Positions 33,930 through 42,218 of a DNA stretch of 64,000 bases are shown piece by piece (within the stretch, counting starts at the first letter, position 1; the number at the start of each line of letters is the position of its first letter). The stretch comes from Streptomyces spectabilis (GTDB lineage Bacteria > Actinomycetota > Actinomycetes > Streptomycetales > Streptomycetaceae). A program made the translations under genes and the position numbers. The DNA lies in NCBI RefSeq assembly GCF_008704795.1, contig NZ_CP023690.1:4598501-4662500 (forward strand), read 5' to 3'. The notes beneath the pieces are model-generated. The model had not been told where the DNA came from. It saw nothing but the letters and a program-made list of their open reading frames with translations, and did no database searches.

Positions 33930-34430
33930 TCAGCCCGTACGGACCACCAGGGCCGTCGCGATGCCGACGAGGCCGTCGCCGCGACCGGGGAAGCCGAGGC
34001 CGTCCGTGGTGGCGCCGGAGACGGCGACCGGGGCGCCCACCGCGTCCGAGAGGACCTTCTGGGCCTCCTCGCGACGCTTGCCGATCTTCGGCCGGTCCCC
34101 GATCACCTGAACGGAGACATTGCCGATGGTGAACCCGGCCGCGCGGACGATCCGCGCGGCCTCGGTGAGCAGCGTGAGCCCCGAGGCCCCGGCCCACTCG
34201 GGCCTGCCGGTGCCGAAGTGGGCGCCGAGGTCGCCGAGCCCGGCGGCGGAGAACAGCGCGTTGCACGCCGCGTGCGCGACGACGTCCGCGTCGGAGTGCC
34301 CGGCAAGGCCGGGGCCCTCGCCCTCCCACTTGAGCCCGGCGCACCACAGCTCGCGGCCGTCCTCGAAGGCGTGGACGTCGGTGCCGATGCCGACCTGCGG
34401 CAGAGGGTAGGGCGGCGGTTCAGAAGCCAT
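33930..34430 (-). CDS. ispF: 2-C-methyl-D-erythritol 2,4-cyclodiphosphate synthase
   Basis: 166 aa MEP-pathway enzyme forming MEcPP. Metal ligands in G-I-G-T-D-V-H-A-F and [10 protein letters not shown], substrate loop D-L-G-A-H-F-G-T, and I-G-D-R-P-K-I. It overlaps the end of ispD by 11 bases, so the two are coupled. Full length. Confidence 0.95.
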   Translation of the reverse strand: MASEPPPYPLPQVGIGTDVHAFEDGRELWCAGLKWEGEGPGLAGHSDADVVAHAACNALFSAAGLGDLGAHFGTGRPEWAGASGLTLLTEAARIVRAAGFTIGNVSVQVIGDRPKIGKRREEAQKVLSDAVGAPVAVSGATTDGLGFPGRGDGLVGIATALVVRTG

Positions 34431-35157
34431 CGTTGGCCCTCCTCCGGGCGAGTACGGCTTCGGCGAGCACCAGGTCGAGGGGGCGGGTCACCTTGAACGC
34501 CTCCTCGTGGCCGGGGACGAGCACGACCGGCTCGCCGAGCCGCTCGACGAGCCCGGCGTCGTCCGTGGCGCCCTCACCGACGACGGCGGCCCCGTGGGCG
34601 CGGACCAGGGTGGCGCGGTCGAAGCCCTGGGGGGTCTGCACGGCGCGCAGGCGCGCGCGCTCCGGCGTGGCGACGACCGGCTCGGGCTCCCCCGGCGCAC
34701 CGGGCTCGACCTCCTTGACGGTGTCGGCGACCGGCAGCGCGGGCACGACGGCGGGCGCCCCGTCGCGGACGGCCTCGATGACGCCGTCGACGGTGTCGAC
34801 GGGCACGAGCGGGCGGGCCGCGTCGTGCACGAGGACGATGCCGACGTCCGCCGGCAGGGCGTCGAGGCCGAGCTTCACCGACTCCTGCCGGGTGGCGCCG
34901 CCGGGCACGACGACGAAGTCGGTGCGCTCGGGCAGCGCGTGGTCGGCGAGCAGCGTCTTGACCTCGGCGGCGCCGTCCGGCGGGGCGACGACCACGACGA
35001 GCGAGACGGCGCGCGACGCGGCCATGGCGCGTACGGCGTGGATGAGCATCGGCGTGCCGCTGAGGGCGCGCAGGGCCTTGGGGGCACCGGGGCCGAGGCG
35101 TACGCCGCGGCCCGCGGCGGGGATCACGGCCGCGGTGCGAGAGGTTACGTCAGACAT
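34420..35157 (-). CDS. ispD: 2-C-methyl-D-erythritol 4-phosphate cytidylyltransferase
   Basis: 245 aa. N-terminal CTP-binding [11 protein letters not shown], then [10 protein letters not shown] and Q-T-P-Q-G-F. Makes CDP-methylerythritol in isoprenoid synthesis. First gene of the ispD-ispF pair, after carD and its terminator. Confidence 0.95.
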   Translation of the reverse strand: MSDVTSRTAAVIPAAGRGVRLGPGAPKALRALSGTPMLIHAVRAMAASRAVSLVVVVAPPDGAAEVKTLLADHALPERTDFVVVPGGATRQESVKLGLDALPADVGIVLVHDAARPLVPVDTVDGVIEAVRDGAPAVVPALPVADTVKEVEPGAPGEPEPVVATPERARLRAVQTPQGFDRATLVRAHGAAVVGEGATDDAGLVERLGEPVVLVPGHEEAFKVTRPLDLVLAEAVLARRRANDGF

Positions 35158-35502
35158 CGGTTCCGTTCAGGTTTGTGCGCTCGGCCGACATGGGTATGGC
35201 CACACCGTGCCGGGCGCGACGCCTTGACCGGACCCTTCCGTGACATCTGGTCGAGCCAGCTGCCCGAGCCCGGCACGCCAAAGTACCGGGGGATCTTTCC
35301 TCGCCCACCAACCGCCGGTGAAGTCCGGGGGACGGCGGGGCGCGGCGACCCCCGGGTCCCGGGCGCCTTTCGGGTACGAACATGCCGCAGTGCCCGGCGA
35401 CACCCCTCAGGGGTCGGCGGGCACTGCGGCAGTTCCTTCATTCCGGACGCGGGCCCACGTGGGGCACGGTATCCGCACGCGCCGGAGCGACGGCTTCGGT
35501 CG
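35158..35502. other. Intergenic region carD / ispD
   Basis: 345 bases with no credible gene; short frames here are Arg/Pro-rich shadows. Holds the carD terminator at 35384-35430 and presumably the ispD promoter close to 35160-35260. Confidence 0.6.
35384..35430 (-). terminator. Terminator after carD
   Basis: Arms GCCGCAGTGCCCG and CGGGCACTGCGGC enclosing a second small hairpin CCCCT-CAGGGG. Confidence 0.78.
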
Positions 35503-35985
35503 TCAGGACGCGAGGACCTCGTCGAGCAGGGCCTCGGCCTTGTCCTCGTTCGTGTTCTCCGCGAGGGCGAGCTCGCTCACCAGGATCTGACGCGCCTTGG
35601 CGAGCATGCGCTTCTCACCGGCGGACAGTCCGCGCTCACGCTCCCGGCGCCACAGGTCACGGACGACTTCCGCGACCTTGATGACGTCGCCGGAGGCGAG
35701 CTTCTCGAGATTTGCCTTGTAGCGACGCGACCAGTTCGTGGGCTCTTCGGCGTACGGCGCGCGCAGTACTTCGAAGACCCGGTCCAGGCCGTCCTGGCCG
35801 ACCACATCACGCACACCGACGAACTCCGCGTTGTCCGCTGGCACACGTACCGTCAAGTCGCCCTGGGCGACCTTCAGCACCAAGTAGGTCTTGTCCACGC
35901 CTTTGATCTGACGAGTTTCGATGGCCTCGATCAGCGCGGCCCCGTGATGGGGATAGACCACGGTGTCGCCAACCTTGAACGTCAT
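35503..35985 (-). CDS. carD: CarD-family RNA polymerase-binding regulator
   Basis: 160 aa. N-terminal Tudor-like RNAP-interaction domain ([14 protein letters not shown]) and C-terminal helical domain with the DNA-contacting Trp in N-W-S-R-R-Y-K. CarD/CdnL stabilises open complexes at housekeeping promoters. ATG at 35985 with GAAGGGG upstream. Full length and highly conserved; transcribed towards ispDF. Confidence 0.95.
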   Translation of the reverse strand: MTFKVGDTVVYPHHGAALIEAIETRQIKGVDKTYLVLKVAQGDLTVRVPADNAEFVGVRDVVGQDGLDRVFEVLRAPYAEEPTNWSRRYKANLEKLASGDVIKVAEVVRDLWRRERERGLSAGEKRMLAKARQILVSELALAENTNEDKAEALLDEVLAS

Positions 35986-36648
35986 GTGACAGGTACCCCT
36001 TCCGTGGCTATCCAGGGTAACACGGATACGGCGTCTTCTGAATGGCGTTTTCGCAGGTCAGGGCATATCTCGGGGCTTGACAACAGCAACAGGAACGTGC
36101 TGCGGACCGGGTGCGGAAGGGGGTATTCGCAGGTCGGAGCCGCTCTCCGACGGCGGTGAAACGCCCACGTTACACACCCCGCGAGAGCGCCCCAAGGGGA
36201 CGAACGTCCCGGTTTGCCGGGTTCCCTCAGGTGAACTTCCGCTACTCCGTTCGGTGACCGGGGACACGTGTACGTCCGCCGGTGAGCGGCGAAGTGCGGG
36301 CCCCGCCGGAGCGAATCTGAAATTGATCAAGAAGCACGGGCGCCGATGCGCCGGAACCGCGCTCCGATGCGCTTGCCGTTACCCCGATGATCCACCCACT
36401 GATCAATTTCCGGTCCGCCGCACATTCCTTAGGGGAAATCCCGGAGACACCACTGACGCGGTTATACGAATGTCGAAACGTGAGGCCAATGGGAAGTGTG
36501 GGGCGCCAGAGCCGCCGGAGGCTCGTGACTCCGAGGGGCGGGTCGGGTGCGGCGGCGCGGGAACGGCTCGGTAACCTAAGCGCGCTGACACACCCTTAGG
36601 GCAACCCGCCCGCCCTGTATCGCCCACGTTCAAGGAGTTGCCGCCGCC
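35986..36648. other. Long divergent intergenic region carD / lipoprotein
   Basis: 663 bases, lower in GC than the genes. The left end holds the carD promoter on the minus strand; the right end holds AAGGAG at 36632 for the lipoprotein. A TTGACA hexamer is at 36077. The open frames here, including one of 165 aa on the plus strand, show no third-position GC bias and no recognisable protein text, so I call no gene. Confidence 0.6.
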
Positions 36649-37395
36649 GTGAGCCGCAGCCTTCGACGCGGCGCCCTCGCCGCCACCGCCCTCGCGATCT
36701 CGCTCGCCTCGCTCACCGCGTGCGGTGCCGGGAACAACGCGCAGACGATCGAGATCAAGCCGGACAACGCGGCGACCGCCGTCGGCGACATCAAGATCCA
36801 GAACGCCATGATCATCACGCAGCCGGACCGCGAGTCGACGGGCCCCGCCGTGGTCGCCGCGACCGTCTTCAACAACGGCCGCACCGACCAGGTCCTGGAG
36901 TCGGTCACGGTCGACGGCACCGGCAAGAAGGCCGCCCTGAGCCCCGCCAAGGGCGACCGCCCCGGCAAGAAGGGCAAGGGCGGCGGCCTGGTCGTCCCCG
37001 CCGGCGGCTCCATCGTCATCGGCGGTAAGGACAACGCGTCCGCCGTCCTGCCGAGCAGCCGCGAGTCCGTCGAGGACGGCAACGCGCAGCCCGTCACCTT
37101 CGGCTTCAGCAAGACCGGTGACGTCAAGCTGAAGACGTTCGTCGTCCCGGCCGAGAGCTACTTCGAGAAGTGGGGGCCGACCGAGCTGCCGAAGGCGCCG
37201 GACGCCAAGCCGTCCGGCTCCCCTTCCGGCAAGCCCTCCGGCAAGCCCTCGGGCAAGCCTTCCGAGGGGGCCTCGGGCACTCCGGCGGGCGGCGCGTCGG
37301 GCTCGCCCGAGTCGCAGCAGTCCGGCGAGGCGCAGGCGCCTGCCGACGGGGCGGACGCGGAGGCCGGTGCCTCGCACGAGGCCGCTGGGCACTGA
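36649..37395 (+). CDS. Exported lipoprotein with PCuAC/DUF461-like core
   Basis: 248 aa. Lipobox L-T-A-C (Cys25). Extracytoplasmic beta-rich domain (about 35-180: I-K-I-Q-N-A-M-I-I-T-Q-P, V-V-A-A-T-V-F-N-N-G, F-G-F-S-K-T-G-D-V-K-L) resembling copper-chaperone/DUF461-type lipoproteins but without an obvious Met/His copper motif. Then a tail of G-K-P-S repeats. It precedes phoP/phoR on the convergent strand. GTG at 36649. Function unknown. Confidence 0.7.
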   Translation: MSRSLRRGALAATALAISLASLTACGAGNNAQTIEIKPDNAATAVGDIKIQNAMIITQPDRESTGPAVVAATVFNNGRTDQVLESVTVDGTGKKAALSPAKGDRPGKKGKGGGLVVPAGGSIVIGGKDNASAVLPSSRESVEDGNAQPVTFGFSKTGDVKLKTFVVPAESYFEKWGPTELPKAPDAKPSGSPSGKPSGKPSGKPSEGASGTPAGGASGSPESQQSGEAQAPADGADAEAGASHEAAGH

Positions 37396-37411
37396 GGTTT
37401 CGCACGTAGCG

Positions 37412-37453
37412 CGCGGAAGGGCGGGAACCCCGAGGGGTTCCCGCCCTTCCGCG
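37412..37453. terminator. Bidirectional terminator, lipoprotein / phoP
   Basis: Near-perfect 19-base arms (CGCGGAAGGGCGGGAACCC and complement) with a short GAGG-type loop. Confidence 0.9.
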
Positions 37454-37483
37454 TATCTGTGTCCGTCTGTGACCTGCGGGCCG

Positions 37484-37530
37484 TGTGTGGCTGGGCGCGC
37501 AGTTCCCCGCGCCCCTTCGGGGCGCTCCTG
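37484..37530. repeat. Streptomyces intergenic repeat with CCCCGCGCCCCTTCGGGGC core
   Basis: The sequence CTGGGCGCGCAGTTCCCCGC followed by GCCCCTTCGGGGCGC is a familiar Streptomyces intergenic motif. Its 19-base core recurs at 55494. It forms a GCCCC-TTC-GGGGC hairpin near the phoP stop. Confidence 0.65.
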
Positions 37531-37541
37531 CTCGGGGTGGT

Positions 37542-38222
37542 TTACGGCTCGAACTTGTAGCCCAGGCCTCGTACCGTCACCAGGTAGCGGGGGGCGCCGG
37601 GGTCCGGCTCGATCTTGGCGCGCAGGCGCTTGACGTGGACGTCGAGCGTCTTGGTGTCGCCCACGTAGTCGGCGCCCCAGACGCGGTCGATGAGCTGCAT
37701 GCGGGTCAGGACGCGGCCCGCGTTGCGCAGCAGCATCTCCAGGAGGTCGAACTCCTTGAGGGGCAGGTCGACCTTGGAGCCGGAGACCGTGACCACGTGC
37801 CGGTCGACGTCCATGCGAACCGGGCCCGCCTCCAGGGCCTGCGGGGTGACCTCCTCCGGCTCTCCCCGGCGCCGCAGGACGGCGCGGATGCGGGCCACCA
37901 GCTCGCGCGACGAGAAGGGCTTGGTGACGTAGTCATCGGCTCCTATTTCGAGTCCGACGACCTTGTCGATCTCGCTGTCCTTGGCGGTGACCATGATCAC
38001 CGGGACGTTGGAGCGGCTGCGCAGCTGGCGGCAGACCTCCGTGCCGGGCAGGCCCGGCAGCATCAGGTCGAGCAGGACGAGGTCGGCGCCATTGCGCTCG
38101 AATTCGTCGAGTCCGTCCGGGCCGGTGGCCGCGATCGCGACCTCGAAGCCCTCTTTGCGGAGCATGTACGACAGGGCGTCGCTGAAGGATTCCTCGTCCT
38201 CGACGACGAGCACTCGGGTCAC
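37542..38222 (-). CDS. phoP: Response regulator PhoP (RegX3 family)
   Basis: 226 aa OmpR-type regulator of phosphate starvation. Receiver: E8-D9 acidic pair, phospho-acceptor D52 in L-V-L-L-D-L-M-L-P-G, T of M-V-T-A-K-D. C-terminal winged helix (L-P-L-K-E-F-D-L-L-E-M-L-L, R-V-W-G-A-D-Y, V-K-R-L-R-A-K-I). It overlaps phoR by 4 bases. It binds PHO boxes, and two arrays of these lie upstream of this operon at 39558 and 39644. It activates the pho regulon and represses much antibiotic synthesis (family knowledge). Confidence 0.95.
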   Translation of the reverse strand: MTRVLVVEDEESFSDALSYMLRKEGFEVAIAATGPDGLDEFERNGADLVLLDLMLPGLPGTEVCRQLRSRSNVPVIMVTAKDSEIDKVVGLEIGADDYVTKPFSSRELVARIRAVLRRRGEPEEVTPQALEAGPVRMDVDRHVVTVSGSKVDLPLKEFDLLEMLLRNAGRVLTRMQLIDRVWGADYVGDTKTLDVHVKRLRAKIEPDPGAPRYLVTVRGLGYKFEP

Positions 38223-39484
38223 GGAAGGACCTCCGGGGCGGCAGGAATGGGTTCGTATGCGGTTGTGTCGTCGGGCCTGGCGCCCTGGTATGCGCCCTCA
38301 CGGCCGGGGCCGTGCCCGGCTCCGCGGTCGCGGGTCGCGCCCGCCTCGGGCAGGCGCAGGGTGAAGGTGGAGCCCTGTCCCTCCGAGCTCCACACGGTGA
38401 CCTCCCCGCCGTGCGAGGCCGCCACGTGCTTGACGATGGCGAGGCCGAGTCCCGTGCCGCCGGTGGCGCGGGAGCGGGCCGGGTCGACGCGGTAGAAGCG
38501 CTCGAAGATGCGCTCCTTGTCCTTGTCCGAGATGCCGATGCCCTGGTCCGTGACCGCGACCTCGATGAGGTCCCCGCCGGGGGCGTTGACCCGCCGGGCG
38601 GCGATCCCCACGCGCGTGCGGGCGGGCGAGTAGTTCACGGCGTTCTCGACGAGGTTGCCGAGGGCCGCGGCGAGCTGGCCGCGGTTGCCCCAGACGTGCA
38701 GCTCCGCGGTGCCTCCGGCGGCCATCGTGATCTGCTTGGTGCCCGCCTGGTGGCGGCAGCGGTCGATGGCCTCGGCGACGAGCTCGTCCACGCGGACGGG
38801 CTCGGCGTCCTCCAGGGGGTCGTCGTTCTGCACCCGGGAGAGGTCGATCAGCTCCTGCACGAGGTTGGTCAGGCGGGTCGCCTCGTTCTGCATGCGGCCC
38901 GCGAAGCGCTCGACGGCCTCGGGGTCGTCCGCGGCGTCCATGACGGCCTCGGAGAGCAGGCTGAGGGCGCCCACCGGGGTCTTCAGCTCATGGCTCACGT
39001 TCGCCACGAAGTCGCGGCGCACGGCCTCGATGCGACGGGCCTCGGTGAGGTCCTCGACGAGCAGCAGTACGAGCCGGGAGCCGAGCGGGGCCACGCGCGC
39101 GGAGACCGCGAGGGCGTCGCCCCTGCCGGTGCCACGGCGCGGCAGGTCCAGCTCGACCTGTCGTATCTCGCCGTCGCGCCGGGTGTCCCGGGCCATCTGG
39201 AGCATCGGCTCGACGGCCAGCTTCCCGCCGCGCACGAGACCGAGCGCGTACGCGGCCGAGCTGGCCTTGACCACGCTGTCCGCCTCGTCGAGGACGACGG
39301 CGGAGGAGCGCAGCACGGAGAGCACGGTGTCGACGCCTGGTGGCAGCACTGCGTCTGTGTGCAGGGAGGTCCTGGTGGGGCGTTTCTGGTCGCGTTCGCT
39401 CCAGCGGAACGCCAGCATGGCGATGACACCGGTGCACACCCCGGCGATCGCTGCCGCTGCGGCGACCGCCGCGTTCACGTCCAT
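38219..39484 (-). CDS. phoR: Sensor histidine kinase PhoR (SenX3 family)
   Basis: 421 aa. One N-terminal membrane helix (A-A-V-A-A-A-A-A-I-A-G-V-C-T-G-V-I-A-M-L-A-F), PAS-like region (about 60-150), phosphorylated H165 in S-H-E-L-K-T-P-V-G-A, and HATPase with N-L-V-E-N-A-V-N-Y, D-Q-G-I-G-I and G-G-T-G-L-G-L. The single helix with no periplasmic loop is typical of SenX3/PhoR of actinomycetes, where PhoU and the Pst transporter relay phosphate status. Confidence 0.94.
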   Translation of the reverse strand: MDVNAAVAAAAAIAGVCTGVIAMLAFRWSERDQKRPTRTSLHTDAVLPPGVDTVLSVLRSSAVVLDEADSVVKASSAAYALGLVRGGKLAVEPMLQMARDTRRDGEIRQVELDLPRRGTGRGDALAVSARVAPLGSRLVLLLVEDLTEARRIEAVRRDFVANVSHELKTPVGALSLLSEAVMDAADDPEAVERFAGRMQNEATRLTNLVQELIDLSRVQNDDPLEDAEPVRVDELVAEAIDRCRHQAGTKQITMAAGGTAELHVWGNRGQLAAALGNLVENAVNYSPARTRVGIAARRVNAPGGDLIEVAVTDQGIGISDKDKERIFERFYRVDPARSRATGGTGLGLAIVKHVAASHGGEVTVWSSEGQGSTFTLRLPEAGATRDRGAGHGPGREGAYQGARPDDTTAYEPIPAAPEVLP

Positions 39485-39557
39485 GCCTCCAGGTTATGCG
39501 GGGTCGGAGCACCAGCCACAGCCATCCGAGTGGCCCCTCGAACAGTCGTCGCTCAGA

Positions 39558-39676
39558 GTTCACCGAGGGGACAGTGATGGTTCATTTTGCATGGCCGGGG
39601 TGGCGGAGCGGCTGAATCCGGCGCGGAGGGGGCGTCGCCCAGCGTTCACCTCGACGACAGGGGCGATTCACTTGTG
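39558..39676. promoter_or_regulatory. Two PHO-box arrays (PhoP operators) in the phoR-phoU promoter
   Basis: Array 1: GTTCACCGAGG, GGACAGTGATG, GTTCATTTTGC at 39558, 39569 and 39580. Array 2: GTTCACCTCGA, CGACAGGGGCG, ATTCACTTGTG at 39644, 39655 and 39666. In each, the outer 11-base units match GTTCACC and the middle unit is degenerate, as PhoP direct-repeat units do. They lie between divergent phoR and phoU. Confidence 0.82.
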
Positions 39677-39779
39677 ATGCCGGTAACGGACGCGTCCGCG
39701 TCACACCGTGGGAGCGTAGGGGAGAACCCCTGATGACGTAGGGGCCAGCCCCTGTGACGTACGAGAGAGGGACAGCCAG

Positions 39780-40460
39780 ATGCGTGACGCGTACCACGAG
39801 GAACTTGACTCGATCGGCGAGGGACTGGTCGAGATGGCCCGGCTCGTCGGGTCGGCGATCGGGCGCGCCACCACGGCCATGCTCGATGCGGATCTGAAGC
39901 TGGCGGAGAGCGTGATCGCCGCCGACCAGAAGGTCGACGACCTCCAGCACGACCTGGAGGCCCGCGCGATAGCCCTGCTGGCCCGCCAGCAGCCCGTCGC
40001 CACCGATCTGCGCATCGTCGTGACCTCGCTGCGCATGAGCGCCGACCTGGAGCGCTCCGGCGACCTCGCCCAGCACGTGGCGAAGCTCGCGCGGCTGCGC
40101 TTCCCGGAGTCGCCGGTGCCGCGCGACCTGCACGCGACCATCCTGGAGATGGGCCAGCTCGCACAGCGCCTGATGGCCAAGGCGGCGGAGGTCATCATCA
40201 CCAAGGACGTCGACCTGGCGCTCCAGCTGGAGCAGGACGACGACGAGATGGACCTGCTGCACCGCACGCTCTTCCAGCACCTCATGGACGACCGCTGGAA
40301 GCACGGCATCGAGACCGCGGTCGACGTGACGCTGCTCGGCCGCTACTACGAGCGGTTCGCGGACCACGCGGTGTCGGTGGCGAACCGGGTCGTGTACCTG
40401 GTGACCGGCGAGCACGCGGACGAGCTCCAGTCGGGCAACGCGCCGGTGGAGGGGGCCTGA
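39780..40460 (+). CDS. phoU: Phosphate signalling protein PhoU
   Basis: 226 aa with two PhoU three-helix repeats: E-L-D-S-I-G-E-G-L-V-E-M-A-R-L-V and E-T-A-V-D-V-T-L-L-G-R-Y-Y-E-R-F-A-D-H-A-V-S-V-A-N-R. The acidic metal-binding E/D-x-x-x-D motifs are present. Cytoplasmic modulator linking phosphate transport to PhoR. Divergent from phoR-phoP. ATG at 39780 after GAGAGGG. Confidence 0.95.
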   Translation: MRDAYHEELDSIGEGLVEMARLVGSAIGRATTAMLDADLKLAESVIAADQKVDDLQHDLEARAIALLARQQPVATDLRIVVTSLRMSADLERSGDLAQHVAKLARLRFPESPVPRDLHATILEMGQLAQRLMAKAAEVIITKDVDLALQLEQDDDEMDLLHRTLFQHLMDDRWKHGIETAVDVTLLGRYYERFADHAVSVANRVVYLVTGEHADELQSGNAPVEGA

Positions 40461-40994
40461 TCCCTGGGCGCGGGCGGGTGGGGCGCGGCCGGGTGGGCTG
40501 AGCGCCGCCCTGTGCGTGGGGCACGGCCGGGAGCGCTGGACTCCGCTGGGGGCGCTGGGCTCGGCCTCTTGCGCTGAGCTCGGCTCCTTGCGCTGGGCTC
40601 CGCCGTGTGCACTGGGCTCCGCCGGTGCGCTGGGCTCGGCTGGCGCAGGGGCTGTCGGTCCTGACCGGTGCCCGCGCTCCGCGCGCCGGGGGCGGTCCCA
40701 CCCGCCCGCCTCCACCCGGACAGAGGCCCATCCACCGACGACAGGCCTCACACCGAGGCCGGGTGGCCCCACCCGGCGCACCGGCCCCTAGGCCGCCACG
40801 CAAGGCTCCGCGCCGAGCGCCGGGGCGGTCCCACCCGCCCGCCCCCACCAGGTCACGCGCCCGGCTGGGCCCGGCGAAGCCAAGGAGTTTCGGGTGGGCG
40901 GGTGGGAGAGGCCCCCGGAGGGGGGCGTGGCCGGGCAGGGGGACGGGCGCAGGGCCAGGGCCCGGCGCCCGTCGTTGGCTGGCCCAGCGGAGCG
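40461..40994. other. Repeat-rich noncoding region after phoU
   Basis: 534 bases without a convincing gene. It contains the 19-bp tandem array at 40533, a 33-34-base direct repeat (40683-40716 and 40817-40849, differing by one indel and one substitution), and a partial inverted copy GGGTGGGCGGGTGGGA at 40892 that could pair with it. Confidence 0.7.
40533..40644. repeat. 19-bp tandem repeat, six copies
   Basis: Units begin GCGCTGGGCTCCGC(C/T) at 40533, 40552, 40571, 40590, 40609 and 40627; spacing is 19 bases four times and then 18. The unit length is not a multiple of three, so the array is not coding. Confidence 0.9.
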
Positions 40995-41108
40995 TCAGCC
41001 GCAGCCGCCGCCGCACTGGCAGGGCCCACCCGACTGACAGCCACAGCTACAGCCAGGACCGCACTGGCAACCGTTCGTACAGGTGTCGCGCTCGGGGGAT
41101 TCGGCCAT
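40995..41108 (-). CDS. Metallothionein-like cysteine-rich microprotein
   Basis: 37 aa, nine Cys. The C-terminal 28 residues are built from C-x-C, C-G-P-G-C and C-G-C steps (C-Q-C-G, C-S-C-G-C, C-Q-C-G-G-G-C). This resembles actinobacterial metallothioneins such as MymT, which bind Cu(I) or Zn in the cytoplasm. ATG at 41108 has an excellent GGAGGAG six bases upstream, which decides the start; in-frame sequence upstream is not protein-like. Downstream lies the repeat region after phoU. The metal is unknown. Confidence 0.75.
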   Translation of the reverse strand: MAESPERDTCTNGCQCGPGCSCGCQSGGPCQCGGGCG

Positions 41109-41520
41109 GGTCTCCTCCTCGAAGGCGTGAGGCGTACTGCCTGCTATCCATTCCATGCATCGAGCAACGGGGCGCGTCAACGGCGCACACGAGCGCGCCA
41201 AGCCCCAAGCGCGCCGCTCGCCGCCTCCCGTGCAACCCCCGCCTCCCTCGTCATAGACATGGCTCGATTTGCGCTGTGCAACGGGGCGTCTCAGCCTGGG
41301 CAGTCGACCCGTGACCGTTTTCGTGCTTCCTGTGGGGCCTCCGCTGCGCTCGCCGCGACGGCTGCGGCGGACTCTGACGAGACCCTGCCCGCCCCCCTCA
41401 CTCGGCCCTGCTCGAGCCCGGCAGACCGCTGCCCGAGCGACGTCGGCTGCGCCCGCGAAGACGTAACGCGGCAAGCCCCTCGCCCGCATACGCGAGTGAC
41501 GGCATGAACGCCCGGCCCGG
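41109..41520. other. Intergenic region, promoter of the metallothionein-like gene
   Basis: 412 bases with no supported gene. The minus-strand promoter of the Cys-rich gene should lie at its left end. The 11-mer GCAACGGGGCG occurs twice (near 41164 and 41278). An ATG at 41504 opens a frame that is out of register with the following gene. Confidence 0.5.
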
Positions 41521-41922
41521 GTGGCTGTCTACGTCGACGTCGGCCGCGACGCGACGACGCTCCCCCTGGACGAGAGCGGCAAGGTCTACGACTCCGGCGT
41601 GAGCGTTCACGGCCCGCTTGGGCAAGACGTACAAGACCGCATGGCCGAGATCCGGGCCGACTCGTGCGGCGCGGGCGACTCCCGTACGAAGGCGGCGAAC
41701 ACGAAGGCTACGGCGTACGCCCCCGTCACGGTTTCCGCTCCGCGCGATGAAGATGACGTACCGCCAGGCCGCAAGCAGCGCCTGGAGATCCAGATCTACG
41801 CGGACGGCCGCTGGCAAGGAGAAGCCGCGACATGCTTCAAGCTGCACCCCGACGGCACGTCGGGCGACAACGTCAGCTCGACGACGCACGGAGCCTGGCA
41901 GCACCTGTACGTCACCCGCTGA
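41521..41922 (+). CDS. Hypothetical protein, possibly 5'-truncated or frameshifted
   Basis: 133 aa with normal Streptomyces codon bias at the 5' side and lower GC later. No signal, helix or family recognised. Text: V-Y-V-D-V-G-R-D-A-T-T-L-P-L-D-E-S-G and L-E-I-Q-I-Y-A-D-G-R-W-Q-G-E-A-A. The GTG at 41521 lacks a ribosome site. A better placed ATG at 41504 is in another frame, 17 bases upstream, so one missing or extra base could have detached the true start. Could be a remnant. Confidence 0.5.
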   Translation: MAVYVDVGRDATTLPLDESGKVYDSGVSVHGPLGQDVQDRMAEIRADSCGAGDSRTKAANTKATAYAPVTVSAPRDEDDVPPGRKQRLEIQIYADGRWQGEAATCFKLHPDGTSGDNVSSTTHGAWQHLYVTR

Positions 41923-42218
41923 CCGACGCCGGGCACACGGACTGACGCGAAGCAGGGCTACCCCGCACGTAGAGCCCTCGCCGCCGCCCGCCGACAGGCC
42001 CTCGGAGGACCCGTGCCGCGTGATGCTCGGCACCCTTCAGGTCTACTCCAGCCGAGGTCGATTAGCCATATGTCTTTTGGGTATGAGCTCCCCGACGGCG
42101 GCTGTCAAGCATGGGCCATTAGAGTACCTCGAAGTGATGACGGCTGAATGAACCCGTACGATGGGTAGGTTTCGACACCCTAAGTGCAGACCCGCTGTCA
42201 CACAGTCGAAGGAGCACC

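Noticed and set aside
36230..36258. Possible PHO box upstream of carD (GTTCACC and GTCACC on the minus strand, 22 bases apart)
   Set aside because: Only two partial units and no middle unit match; the distance of about 245 bases to carD and lack of precedent make chance likely.
36077..36574. 165-aa plus-strand ORF between carD and the lipoprotein gene
   Set aside because: No third-position GC bias, no ribosome site, no protein family text; more likely promoter region.
41109..41489. Minus-strand extension of the metallothionein-like ORF to 164 aa
   Set aside because: The upstream 127 residues are Arg/Gly-rich and lack codon bias; the strong ribosome site lies directly before the ATG at 41108.
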